From the IMG/VR virus record IMGVR_UViG_3300047445_000050, positions 1 to 23,353 of that record: 23,353 nt of DNA. One strand, written 5' to 3'. Below the pieces are notes generated by a model. It saw only the letters and a program-made list of their open reading frames with translations. It was not told the origin of the DNA and ran no database searches. The stretch is from a virus. Within the stretch, counting starts at the first letter, position 1; each line of letters opens with the position of its first letter. A program made the position numbers and the translations under genes. Shown in pieces: positions 7,186 to 14,950 of the stretch.

Positions 7186-8543
7186 CAGCGAGCCTGATCG
7201 TGATGCAGGATGAATGCAGACATGCCCTGCCCGTACTTCTCGTCAAACTTACTGGCGAGCTTGGGATCGCCCTTCATCATATTGATTGCAGCCGGCGGGA
7301 TGGCATTGGCAACCGCTGTCTTGGAATAGAGATCGGGCGGGAATTGTTTATTGAACTCAACGTCAGCACCGAAGGTGTTGCCGCGATGAGACTTCGCGTA
7401 ATCAGTCGCGAAAGTATAATAGTCCTTCTCGCGCTGGATTGCCTGCCTAATGCCGGACGAAACCAGCTTAAAGCCCATCGGCGTGCTTTCAGCGCCAGGC
7501 ACGGCGCTCACCGACGACTGTACAATGGTTGCAGCCTCGCGAGAGCCAAGGGTCCGCGCTAGATCAAAACCCGCTCGCGTGGTCTCTTTGTTCAAATCTT
7601 CCCAGTTAGCGATCTTATTCGGGTCAATAGCCGACGGGAGGCCCACAGTCTGCAAGAGAGAGTTGACCGACTTAGCCGCACTTAATTTTGCGTTTGCGCC
7701 CGCGCCAGTCGAGGACCAGCCGGCAGAATTAAGAACATCCGCGCTGTGATCCATCATATCGAGGCGCATGCTAAGACCCTGCGCCGTCTGCGCGACCTCG
7801 CCTGCTTTCTTGTATTGCTCGACAGACTGCAATTGCAGGGCGTTTGATGCCGGCGTGACCGAAGATGAAATCGTACCATCCGGGCCTTTAACAATTCCGG
7901 GGGTGAACATGTCACCCTTGAAACGATCATTAAACGATGGTGCCGCTGGTTGCTTGGGAACGCTTGGCAACGAGCCATCAGAATTAGGTACGATTGTATC
8001 CGTGAATTGCTTCACGGGTTGACCTGCCGTTCCAGTGGCCACAGCGGTACGATTGCTATAAGGAACATTCGGCTGAACCGGCTCCGGCACGTAACGTCCA
8101 GCCTCGCGGGTTGTATTGGCTGCCGGAACGCCGCTCTGCTCGATATTGGTAGACGACGACTGTCCCAACCGCTGCGCGTTCAGCCCATACTGCTTCACCT
8201 GCTCAGGAGGCGCCGACATCAGGTGGCCCTCCGTCAACGGGTCGATGGGAACACCGGCGCGCTTGGCAAGACTGATGGCCTGCTGACGGGCCTGCACGCT
8301 CTGATCATTCGCCAGAATGTTGCCGATCGGCCCCATGGCTTTAGTCATGGTGTCTGTCATCGTGGCGCGCTGGCCTGAGGTTAGTCCGCCATTCTCGCCG
8401 TATTCGCGCTCGCGCTCGCCGTAGGACTGCTGAAGGATATCGCCCTTGATCGTCGATTCACGAAGCGCTGCGGCCTTAGCCAGCGCCCCGCCAACGTCCA
8501 GAGGCTTAACGCTTGCAGCCAGCGAGTTGTCGATTTCAGGCAT
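7185..8543 (-). CDS. Internal virion / DNA-ejection protein (gp20 position)
   Basis: A 452 aa soluble-looking protein. It starts with an ATG overlapping the previous stop as TAATG, and its own stop overlaps the next start as TGATG. The N-terminal 110 residues are helical and charged (REREYGENGG, then TMTDTMTKAMGPIGNILAND). The middle (about 130-235) is Pro/Ser/Thr/Asn-rich and probably extended. The C-terminal half is helical again, with LQLQSVEQYKKAGEVAQ and a long amphipathic region to the end. No enzyme motif is visible. Its size and its place between a small Gly/Ala-rich protein and a very large one match P22 gp20. The role is inferred: packaged inside the capsid and expelled ahead of the genome. 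Confidence 0.65.
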   Translation of the reverse strand: MPEIDNSLAASVKPLDVGGALAKAAALRESTIKGDILQQSYGEREREYGENGGLTSGQRATMTDTMTKAMGPIGNILANDQSVQARQQAISLAKRAGVPIDPLTEGHLMSAPPEQVKQYGLNAQRLGQSSSTNIEQSGVPAANTTREAGRYVPEPVQPNVPYSNRTAVATGTAGQPVKQFTDTIVPNSDGSLPSVPKQPAAPSFNDRFKGDMFTPGIVKGPDGTISSSVTPASNALQLQSVEQYKKAGEVAQTAQGLSMRLDMMDHSADVLNSAGWSSTGAGANAKLSAAKSVNSLLQTVGLPSAIDPNKIANWEDLNKETTRAGFDLARTLGSREAATIVQSSVSAVPGAESTPMGFKLVSSGIRQAIQREKDYYTFATDYAKSHRGNTFGADVEFNKQFPPDLYSKTAVANAIPPAAINMMKGDPKLASKFDEKYGQGMSAFILHHDQAR

Positions 8544-9292
8544 TAGTAGCCGGCTCCGTAGTCAGACGCATTCAAGCCAGCAAGCGGGTTTGCAGAGCTA
8601 CCGCCCCATTCCCCGCCACCGCCATATGCCGGTCCAGAACCATAGCCGCTTGGATTGCGGTTCATGTAATTGTACATGAGCGAATTGCTGATGCCGCCAT
8701 TGGCCGCGTTCGCGATACCAACCGCGCCCGATGCCTGCGCTTGTCCCTGCCCCATCATCGTATTGCCGATCTGACCGGCTCCCGCCGTGTTGTTCGAGGC
8801 GTTCCCTGTCACAAGGTTGGCGTTCGTATTGGTCGCAGTCTGGCCGATGCCAGCAAGCCCCATCAGTCGATTGAAGTAATTCCCGTACTGCTGAGAGGCC
8901 AAACCGCTGTTGAACGTGGAGAGGTCCTTCAGCGTACTACCGGACAGATTAAGCCCGCGCGCATTTGCCCCGCGCTCGATCCCGAGCTCGCCCTGCTGCT
9001 GAGTAAAGGCATAGGATGGATCTTTGAAGAAAGACGAGTAATCCGGCTGTGTGTTTCCGTTGCCGCCGCCTGTAAGCTGGCCCAGCGTGTAAGTCGCGTT
9101 CTTTCCAACATCTAGATACGGCTGCAAGGTGCCCTGCGCCGCCTTCATATTCTGCTGGTTGGTGTCGAAGGTCTGTTTCTGGAAATTCAGTGCGTTGTTG
9201 GCCGCATCGGACTGCTTGTTTGCAGCATACATAGAGGCGCCAGCGCCCAGAACAGCGCTTCCGACAATCGCGCCGCTAACAAAGAAGGCCAT
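8543..9292 (-). CDS. Small DNA-ejection protein (gp7-like / DNA transfer protein type)
   Basis: A 249 aa protein starting at ATG 9292 (TGATG overlap with the cupin-like gene). Residues 4-24 are a Gly/Ala hydrophobic segment (FVSGAIVGSAVLGAGASMYA), followed by a Gln/Asn-rich helix (ANKQSDAANNALNFQKQTFD), the classic opening of phage DNA-transfer proteins. The middle holds LQPYLDVGKNA, DPSYAFTQQQG and RGANARGLNLSGS...L..F, all seen in that family. The C-terminal third is Gly/Asn/Ala/Ser-rich and probably disordered, with GYGSGPAYGGGGEWGG near the end. P22 gp7 (229 aa) is the nearest functional model: it enters the cell envelope first during DNA ejection. It is the best supported of the three ejection genes. 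Confidence 0.75.
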   Translation of the reverse strand: MAFFVSGAIVGSAVLGAGASMYAANKQSDAANNALNFQKQTFDTNQQNMKAAQGTLQPYLDVGKNATYTLGQLTGGGNGNTQPDYSSFFKDPSYAFTQQQGELGIERGANARGLNLSGSTLKDLSTFNSGLASQQYGNYFNRLMGLAGIGQTATNTNANLVTGNASNNTAGAGQIGNTMMGQGQAQASGAVGIANAANGGISNSLMYNYMNRNPSGYGSGPAYGGGGEWGGSSANPLAGLNASDYGAGY

Positions 9293-9723
9293 CAGGTTGA
9301 TCCAATCAGTTTCGTGAACTCCAGATATTCGGCCTCGGAGTTGGTCGTGAAATCATCCTCGATCTTGTCGGGGTCTTGCTCGTCAGTCCCCAGGATCGTC
9401 GTCCACACGCATTCGGTATGGCAGTAGAACACCCGCTTGGAACCAGCCGGCGCGACGATCGTAAACGGAGCCGTGACCGTCTCCGTAGCATCCCCGAGCA
9501 GAACGCTCATTGTCCCAGAAGACAGGATATTAAGCTGCCGATATTTGTGGATCTTGCCCGTCACAACAGCCCCGGCAGGAGCAGTCATCTCGCGAGCATA
9601 CACGCCGTCAGAAAAGTAGTGTTTGATACCAATATGACACTGCGGAAGCTTTTGAACTTCCTTCTCCAACATCCAGACCTTTTCGCGCGTGGTCAGCATA
9701 TCGTTCAAAGCAACTTCGCTCAT
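9292..9723 (-). CDS. Cupin-like tail/neck-region protein
   Basis: A 143 aa protein with an ATGA start overlap at 9723 and a TGATG overlap at its end. After a helical N-terminus (TTREKVWMLEKEVQKLPQ) it shows the strand and turn pattern of a single cupin barrel: HYFSDGVYAREMTAPAGAVV (35-54), KIHKYRQLNILSSGTMSVLLG (58-78), TAPFTIVAPAGSKRVFYCH (84-102) and VWTTI (106-110). Histidines H59 and H102 and E104 could bind a metal, but the canonical HxH ligand pair is not there, so binding may be lost. The acidic tail DEQDPDKIEDDF follows. I recall similar proteins in other phage structural operons, with no proven function. It sits between the gp10-like gene set and the ejection genes, where P22 has gp26 and gp14. 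The fold is fairly likely; the role is unknown. Confidence 0.65.
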   Translation of the reverse strand: MSEVALNDMLTTREKVWMLEKEVQKLPQCHIGIKHYFSDGVYAREMTAPAGAVVTGKIHKYRQLNILSSGTMSVLLGDATETVTAPFTIVAPAGSKRVFYCHTECVWTTILGTDEQDPDKIEDDFTTNSEAEYLEFTKLIGST

Positions 9724-10160
9724 CGCAGCACAAACCCGCCAGCACCGCCGTCAAGCGAGTCCACATAGGTGAAATCGTAGAGAAGCCCAGACGTGATGTC
9801 CCCCGTCGTCGCCTGCGCCGCCCCGTTCGATTTGAATACCTTGATTGTTGCAAGATTGCCCTGCGGCGTTGCAACCAAAGCCGTCACCGTTCCGGTTGTT
9901 GTGTTTGCGGCGACGGCGCGGAAGGTATCAAAATCATAATAGCCTTGAACCAGCGGCGCTGTATCCAGCATGGTCAGAGTGATGACATTCGTGCCAGATG
10001 CAATGCACGGCACCGTTCGATTGGTGCCGTTGATAAAACCGAACATGCCTTGCAGCGTCTGCCAACCATTGTTGGTCAACAGGCCCGTACTATCAACCAA
10101 AGGGTTGCGCTGCTGTGGCTGTAACAGTGACGGGACTTGTGCAGAAGCCGGGATCGTCAC
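9720..10160 (-). CDS. 146 aa neck/tail structural protein, paralogue of the 235 aa protein
   Basis: It starts with GTG at 10160 (GTGA overlap with the gp10-like stop) and ends overlapping the cupin-like start by 4 bases. The N-terminus (RNPLVDSTGLLTNNGWQTLQ) resembles a short motif common at the start of phage neck and fibre proteins, roughly PxVDxxGxxTxxW. From residue 50 on, VPCIASGTNVITLT, then a beta-rich stretch, then DITSGLLYDFTYVD and GAGGFVLR match the middle of the 235 aa product (IPCTAAGTNAIVLT ... GEIQSGWYYTAAY ... GAGGFQL). The two thus share a domain of about 95 residues. It occupies the P22 gp26 (tail needle) position but has no long coiled coil, so it is not an obvious needle. 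Likely virion component; exact role unknown. Confidence 0.65.
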   Translation of the reverse strand: MTIPASAQVPSLLQPQQRNPLVDSTGLLTNNGWQTLQGMFGFINGTNRTVPCIASGTNVITLTMLDTAPLVQGYYDFDTFRAVAANTTTGTVTALVATPQGNLATIKVFKSNGAAQATTGDITSGLLYDFTYVDSLDGGAGGFVLR

Positions 10161-11569
10161 GGCTCACCCACGGTAATATCAGCATTCGCGCTAATGATTA
10201 CCCGCTTGACAGGATCGCTGATCATGACCCGGATAATCCACTGTCTGGCCTGCCCCATCCGAAACCACCGAGCACGCTGGAGATAGGCGCCGATCTTGCC
10301 GAGTGAATTCCAGAGTTGCGGCGTTTTGAAAGTCCTCCCGCCGTCCGTGGAGTAGTCCATCATGATCTGCGGATCGCTACCCTGCCCCGAGTTCAGACCA
10401 ACGCCGCTTTCAATGTCGAGCTCAAACGTAGAAATATAGATGCGCTTCCGGTCCTTGTGGATCGGCGGCGATGTCATCAAGGCGCGCATCGTATTGCCGA
10501 ACTCTGTGAACGTGTTCGCGTCCAGATATCCGATCTTGCCGGAATAGGCATCGCCAATGAGCACCTTGCCGAAAGCAGTCAAACAGCAATTGCCGCGCCA
10601 GCGTCCAAACGAGTTATTGTTCTGATCCCAGGATTCACGCTCATGCCAAAGACCTGTTGCGATATCCAGAACCCAACTCGCATTTGCGGTCGGGAACACC
10701 AGATTGACGAACTTGTGGCCCTCGAACGTGTACGAGAACGTATAGGCGTCGGCAACCGTACTATAAGATTGGAAAGCCTGCTCAACGGCATGCGTGCTAA
10801 CCCGCATGAGGCTAATGCCATTAATGCGGTAGAAAATCAGATCATCGCCGAGGAAAAAGACAGAATTGTCTTCCTTGATGGGCGTTAAGAGAGCAGCGCT
10901 TCCGCGCTCGATGGTACTGGCCCCCGTCCGTTGGAACGGGAAGTTGATGGCACCAGCATCATACCATCCCTCAATCGTCTTCTGACCGAAGATTAGAAGG
11001 TTTTCTTGCTGGTTAACAATCGACAGGACATAATCGCTCGACACTTCCGCCGAGGCAAAATCGGCCCCGTTGTAGACCGTGCCATCAAGCGAACTTGAGA
11101 TGAAGAACTTATTCGTATTCGCCCAATCAAACACGAAATAGTTGTCAAAGAACGTGACGGTATTCGCAGCGTGAAAGTTGGCGTCCGTAATGACCTGGAA
11201 GCCAGATGTCGCAGACCAGATGAATCCATTAACGCCGTTAACGATGCAAACCTGCGTGCCATTGTTCGCCATCGGCGTGAAGGCGGTCCCGCCGATTGAT
11301 CCGCCAATGTCCGTAACCACTCCTGTAGAGGTCAGGCTATAAAGTCTCTGGCCTGACACCACATAGGCCACGCCGTTCATGAACGTGAAGCCGCGAACTG
11401 GTCCAGTACCGCACGATGCGAATTGCACCAAACCAGGCGAACCAAACACGGCTACCTGAGTTTTTGCGTCCGGCGGTTCTTTCTCGGCATAGCAGTTGAC
11501 CACGCGCTGGGCACTAACCGGAAGAGATCGCGAGTTGTAGGAATTCGTCGCGAACTGAACGACGGTCAT
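10157..11569 (-). CDS. gp10-like packaged-DNA stabilisation protein
   Basis: A 470 aa protein, close to the 472 residues of P22 gp10. It begins at an ATG overlapping the previous stop by 4 bases. The opening SRSLPVSAQRVVNCYAEKE followed by GSPGLVQF is the typical start of this family. The rest is a run of beta repeats with alternating strands (VRGFTFMNGVAYVVSGQRLYSL, then similar blades), as expected for a beta-propeller-like fold. In P22, gp10 forms a hexameric ring below gp4 that closes the portal channel after packaging and carries the spikes. The gp4-like gene lies immediately upstream, as in P22. Confidence in the family is good, based on length, opening motif and neighbours. Confidence 0.8.
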   Translation of the reverse strand: MTVVQFATNSYNSRSLPVSAQRVVNCYAEKEPPDAKTQVAVFGSPGLVQFASCGTGPVRGFTFMNGVAYVVSGQRLYSLTSTGVVTDIGGSIGGTAFTPMANNGTQVCIVNGVNGFIWSATSGFQVITDANFHAANTVTFFDNYFVFDWANTNKFFISSSLDGTVYNGADFASAEVSSDYVLSIVNQQENLLIFGQKTIEGWYDAGAINFPFQRTGASTIERGSAALLTPIKEDNSVFFLGDDLIFYRINGISLMRVSTHAVEQAFQSYSTVADAYTFSYTFEGHKFVNLVFPTANASWVLDIATGLWHERESWDQNNNSFGRWRGNCCLTAFGKVLIGDAYSGKIGYLDANTFTEFGNTMRALMTSPPIHKDRKRIYISTFELDIESGVGLNSGQGSDPQIMMDYSTDGGRTFKTPQLWNSLGKIGAYLQRARWFRMGQARQWIIRVMISDPVKRVIISANADITVGEP

Positions 11570-12516
11570 TGCTGACTGAGATCCTGGCCAAACAAATAGG
11601 ACTCCGGCTCACGATCCCAGCCCGAAACATTGTCCAGATGGCCCGCCGCCATTTCCTTGATCATCGCCCAGCGGTTAGGGGTGACATCGAACTCAGGCCC
11701 CATTTCCTTCGCCAGATTCCAAATCAGGCAAAGCCCCCACTCCGTAGGCAGATCAGGGGTATTGGCTGACGACGTAAAATCTTGTACCGGCCGCCACCAT
11801 GTCATCTTAATCGCATTCGTGGCATCTGATGGCGCAGGCCATACAGCCATGCTGCCTTGAGTGTTAGCGCCACCTCGCGGATCGTAGAATGTCATTGTAG
11901 GCACGCCGAGCGTGCTCTTGTTCGGCTGATTTCGATAATCGATGCGCGCCATCTGGATCATTTGCGTATCGATCGCACTGGCGAAATTGTAACGCCTCGT
12001 AGAAACCACGCGAAGCGGCCGGAGCATATCGGTCTGGTAGACGTAAACCGCGTTCCCGCTTGATGCAGTTCCAGTCAAACTTCCCGTCAACGCGACCGAC
12101 GCTCCAGATGCGGCGCCGCTCTGCGTCGTCCAGAAGATAGACCCGCCATCGAGGACAATCCCAATATTGTAGTTGGCACCGAAGCCAGTCGCAGAGCTTA
12201 CGACAATGTTCGCGCCGCTAGCTGTCGCAGCAAGCGTGGTCGCCGTATAACTCTCAGTCGCATGATCAGTCGTGCCTGATCCGAGCATATAAATCGTCTG
12301 TCCCGGCTGGAGGAATAGCGTTGCCTCCGTCTCGGTCCAGATATGAAGTCCAGTCGCGTTCAGCGCCTTAACCCAGAGATTCAGCGCATCGGAGGCGTCC
12401 TGGATCATCTGAGCGCTTGGCGTTTCGCTGGCGTTGATTACGCCAAGCTTGCGATAGGCCATTTTGATGATTTGGTCGCGATTGTAGGTAAAGACGGCCG
12501 TTCCTGATGTGGTCAT
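11566..12516 (-). CDS. gp4-like head-to-tail adaptor (head completion protein)
   Basis: A 316 aa protein starting at ATG 12516 (TAATG overlap with the 113 aa gene). The N-terminal helical part has YNRDQIIKMAYRKLGVINA and ASDALNLWVKALNATGLHIW, the hallmark of P22 gp4 and T7 gp11-type adaptors that bind under the portal ring. TETEATLFLQPGQTIYML follows, then a beta-rich central insert of about 90 residues with Ala/Ser/Thr repeats, then RRYNFASAIDTQM, and a C-terminal WPAPSDATNAIKMTWWRP and LIWNLAKEMGPEF stretch typical of this class. P22 gp4 is about half this length; the beta insert explains much of the extra size. I see no muramidase motif like that reported for P22 gp4. Adjacent to the gp10-like gene. 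Confidence 0.8.
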   Translation of the reverse strand: MTTSGTAVFTYNRDQIIKMAYRKLGVINASETPSAQMIQDASDALNLWVKALNATGLHIWTETEATLFLQPGQTIYMLGSGTTDHATESYTATTLAATASGANIVVSSATGFGANYNIGIVLDGGSIFWTTQSGAASGASVALTGSLTGTASSGNAVYVYQTDMLRPLRVVSTRRYNFASAIDTQMIQMARIDYRNQPNKSTLGVPTMTFYDPRGGANTQGSMAVWPAPSDATNAIKMTWWRPVQDFTSSANTPDLPTEWGLCLIWNLAKEMGPEFDVTPNRWAMIKEMAAGHLDNVSGWDREPESYLFGQDLSQQ

Positions 12517-12857
12517 TAAAAACCACTCGGGAAGTTAGCGGCCGATACGACCGTTTGATGCGTGACCTGAATGGAATGCTGGTACACGAGGAAAGACCTC
12601 GGGTTTGAATTATAAACCTCGAACTCCGCAGGTCCGGTGTTGAGATATGGATTCGGCTGGCGAGGACGAGCGTTAGGAACAGTCTGGTTGTCAGCTACGC
12701 CCTTGACAAAATCTTGCGGTTGGCGCGCTTCCCAAACCCGATCCGAAACGATCAGATTATTCCATTCCTTACGGGTGCGTTCTGCGCGAACGGCAAATCC
12801 CGTCCTGTCGTCGATGCGATAAAACGAACCCGGCTTGTAAAAGCGTTCCGTGCCCAT
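12516..12857 (-). CDS. 113 aa conserved neck-region protein
   Basis: ATG 12857 overlaps the preceding stop as TGATG, and its TAA overlaps the adaptor start as TAATG. The N-terminal half is strongly patterned: RFYKPGSFYRIDDRTGFAVR, then RTRKEWNNLIV, WEARQPQDFVKGV and NQTVPNARPR. I recognise this pattern from small proteins found beside neck genes in alphaproteobacterial phages and prophages, where they are annotated as hypothetical. The C-terminal part (EFEVYNSNPRSFLVYQHSIQ) may add beta strands. The block of Trp, Arg and aromatic residues suggests a folded structural protein rather than an enzyme. Coupled translation with the adaptor suggests joint assembly. Confidence 0.7.
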   Translation of the reverse strand: MGTERFYKPGSFYRIDDRTGFAVRAERTRKEWNNLIVSDRVWEARQPQDFVKGVADNQTVPNARPRQPNPYLNTGPAEFEVYNSNPRSFLVYQHSIQVTHQTVVSAANFPSGF

Positions 12858-13564
12858 CAGACCGCGTATCCTACGCTGACGCCGCTATTGACGACGGGAT
12901 CAAAGACAACCGAAGCCCCCGGCGCTGAAATCGTCCATGAGGTTGCACCACCATTGAACGTGTCAGATCCATTGCGATTGACGGTGATGGGGTTCACATC
13001 GGAATCCCCCTTGAAGTCCACTATCTTAACCTTGCCGAGTTTTGCGAGAGCGGAAGGAAGATTGACTGTCGTGGCAGACCCGACCGTCTTGTTGATGATG
13101 ATCAAGCCATCGGCCGCAGCGACGGTGACCGTTGCTCCTGCCGTGATATACTGAACCGCCCCCGAACTGCCGGCGGATGAGCCAGCAAGCTGAAAACCAC
13201 CAGCGCCACTGTTCAGTGCTGAATTATAAGCGGCGGTGTAATACCATCCGGACTGTATCTCGCCCGATCCGATCTGGGTGATGCCATCCGCGCGATAGAG
13301 CTTGAGTGCAGCCGTCGAACCAACCTGCAACGTGACAGATGCGGTTGAACTTGCTGCCGCCAGGAATGAAAACACCTGAAGCGCATTCGGCGTTGTAACG
13401 TTCGGCGAGAACACCGTCCCAGTCGGCGTTAGCACGATCGCGTTAGTTCCCGCAGCCGTGCAAGGGATAATCCCAAGCGAGCCCATGTCCGCAAGGGACT
13501 GGTCCCATAGCGAGAACGGCTGGAAGCCGTCACCTAGATTGGCGTAGGTGGTGCGGGGTGCCAT
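12857..13564 (-). CDS. 235 aa two-domain virion protein
   Basis: The ATG at 13564 directly abuts the TAA of the 97 aa gene. Residues about 30-125 hold the domain shared with the 146 aa protein (IPCTAAGTNAIVLT to GAGGFQL). After a short Ser/Gly/Ala linker, residues about 135-235 form a second domain (VQYITAGATVTVAAADGLII, then TTVNLPSALAKLGKVKIVDF, VNPITVNRNGSDTFNGGATS and GASVVFDPV). This resembles beta-sheet modules repeated in phage fibre and decoration proteins. It is probably a virion surface or neck component. Together with the 146 aa protein it appears to be the product of a duplication in which only one copy has the second domain. Confidence 0.65.
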   Translation of the reverse strand: MAPRTTYANLGDGFQPFSLWDQSLADMGSLGIIPCTAAGTNAIVLTPTGTVFSPNVTTPNALQVFSFLAAASSTASVTLQVGSTAALKLYRADGITQIGSGEIQSGWYYTAAYNSALNSGAGGFQLAGSSAGSSGAVQYITAGATVTVAAADGLIIINKTVGSATTVNLPSALAKLGKVKIVDFKGDSDVNPITVNRNGSDTFNGGATSWTISAPGASVVFDPVVNSGVSVGYAV

Positions 13565-13858
13565 TTAGGTGTTGCTGATCACTGCGATTTTGTGGTTCGG
13601 CATTACGCTGAAATATTCGCAATCGCCTGCGTTCATCCGCATGTTGGTCGTTGTTGCGGTCGGGTTGGCGCCAATTGCGATTGAGCAAATCGAATCCGTC
13701 TCAACGCGGATCATCGCCGTCTTGGCATTGAATGCGTTGGTCGCCTGAGTGCTAGATCCGCCAATCGCGATCGTCTGCTCAGCGATGGGCGGAGCGTTGG
13801 CGATAGTCACCCACTGATTTCGCGGTCGCTCGAACTCAGCGACATAGAGAGTAGCCAT
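13565..13858 (-). CDS. 97 aa small structural protein
   Basis: Starts at ATG 13858, eight bases after GGAG that sits right at the end of a terminator T-tract; one further TTG codon upstream is not needed. The sequence is compact and beta-rich: MATLYVAEFERPRNQWVTIA, EQTIAIGGSSTQATNAFN, MIRVETDSICSIAIG, EYFSVMPNHKIAVISN. This resembles small phage proteins with an IGGSS...VRV...CSIAIG...EYF pattern, which I know only as hypothetical structural proteins. It has the look of a single beta sandwich, consistent with a decoration or neck role. It opens the long coupled gene string that runs to 4294. Confidence 0.65.
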   Translation of the reverse strand: MATLYVAEFERPRNQWVTIANAPPIAEQTIAIGGSSTQATNAFNAKTAMIRVETDSICSIAIGANPTATTTNMRMNAGDCEYFSVMPNHKIAVISNT

Positions 13859-13870
13859 CAATCATTCTCC

Positions 13871-13899
13871 AAAAGAAAAAGGGCTCCCGCAGGAGCCCT
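13871..13899 (-). terminator. Intrinsic terminator after the 309 aa gene
   Basis: On the minus strand AGGGCTCC-TGCG-GGAGCCCT makes an 8 bp stem (ends at 13899 and 13880), followed by TTTTTCTTTT (13880-13871). The next gene's GGAG follows without a gap, so no promoter can fit between them. Confidence 0.9.
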
Positions 13900-13914
13900 C
13901 TAAGTTGATGGCGA

Positions 13915-14844
13915 TTAAGCCTGGGTGACGCCGTAGACGCTGGAAGCACCATTGACGGTGTTCAGCGCCGCAGGCGGGATGGTGATGAAAACCTGAATGG
14001 TCTTCGTGCCGTCCGCTGCCGACTGAAGCGCATAGGTGCCGCGAACGTCGCCCGTGGTCGAGGTCGCCGGAACCGTCGTAACAGCCGCCGTAAAGCCCGT
14101 ATTCGCAGTGATGCTCGCGTTGTTGTAGTTGATCGCGAGACGGCCAAACCGGAGGGACTGGAGCGGCAAACCAATCACGTCCTGGGTACCGATGGTCAAG
14201 GTGCCAGCGACCGAGCCGGTGTGCGTAACGCTGGAGATGTACTTCCAGGCCTTGGCACCGTTCGCCGTACCGGCGTTCGCGCCAGTGATAGTCTCCGTCA
14301 TCGGGAAACCGTAGATATCCCAGCCGGAGATGGTGAAGGTGATGCCGCTGTCGTTGCCGCCTGACACAAGACGGACAGCGCGGGAAACCAGCGTCGAGGG
14401 ATCATAGGCGCTGATTTCAAACTGGCCGCTATTTGCGCCAGAGGCTCGGCCGTAGCCCACAAAGCCGGTCGGGCCGTCAAGGGCCAGCGTACCAGCGGGG
14501 ATGGTCACGCCAGAGGCAGGCATGTACTGCGCAGCCGAGGTAACGGTCACGCCAGCGCCGGTCGTGGAGACCAGCGTAATCGCGCCGGCCGCAGGAGACT
14601 GAGAGGCGGCGATGTTAACCGCCGAAAACGTAGCCGGCGTCGCGTCAAGCACCAGAATATCACTGCCGACAAAGCCGACGCAGCCAGCCTTGGTGTTGTT
14701 GTAGCCAGCGCGGCTGTCGAGGTAGCCAGCGCCACCGTAGAGCATCGACGGGGCGAGATAGGGGTTCTCAGAGCCGTTCGCGCCAGTTCCAAGCGGGGGA
14801 CGCTGCCCGTAAATAACGAGCGGGCCTTTCATTGCGGTAGTCAT
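13915..14844 (-). CDS. 309 aa beta-rich structural protein, probably abundant
   Basis: ATG 14844 follows AAGGAG by six bases, a strong ribosome-binding site. The protein has few charged residues and is rich in Gly, Ala, Ser and Thr: NPYLAPSMLYGGAGYLDSRA near the start, many alternating short strands, then WDIYGFPMTETITGA, VAGTLTIGTQDVIGLP and LAINYNNASITANTGF, and an IPPAALNTVNGASSVYGV end. No family is recognised with certainty. It stands as its own unit between two intrinsic terminators just after the capsid gene, which is the pattern for a highly expressed head-decoration or tail-tube-like protein. Podovirus neighbours make decoration or a head-surface role the more likely, but this is inference. 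Confidence 0.7.
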   Translation of the reverse strand: MTTAMKGPLVIYGQRPPLGTGANGSENPYLAPSMLYGGAGYLDSRAGYNNTKAGCVGFVGSDILVLDATPATFSAVNIAASQSPAAGAITLVSTTGAGVTVTSAAQYMPASGVTIPAGTLALDGPTGFVGYGRASGANSGQFEISAYDPSTLVSRAVRLVSGGNDSGITFTISGWDIYGFPMTETITGANAGTANGAKAWKYISSVTHTGSVAGTLTIGTQDVIGLPLQSLRFGRLAINYNNASITANTGFTAAVTTVPATSTTGDVRGTYALQSAADGTKTIQVFITIPPAALNTVNGASSVYGVTQA

Positions 14845-14890
14845 GTCGGTCTCCTTGCTGCCCCCAGTGAGCAGCGGTTAAGGGCGTCGG

Positions 14891-14920
14891 GAAAAGAAAA
14901 GGACGGCCCGAAGGCCGCCC
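14891..14920 (-). terminator. Intrinsic terminator after the major capsid gene
   Basis: On the minus strand GGGCGGCC-TTCG-GGCCGTCC forms an 8 bp stem (one G-U pair) with a stable UUCG loop, followed by TTTTCTTTT. It lies 31 bases past the capsid stop codon. The remaining stretch before the 309 aa gene (14845-14890) shows a ribosome-binding site and a weak GCTGC...GCAGC hairpin but no clear promoter. Confidence 0.92.
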
Positions 14921-14950
14921 TGAGTTTGTGATGCTTCGCTCTTCAGCGGG

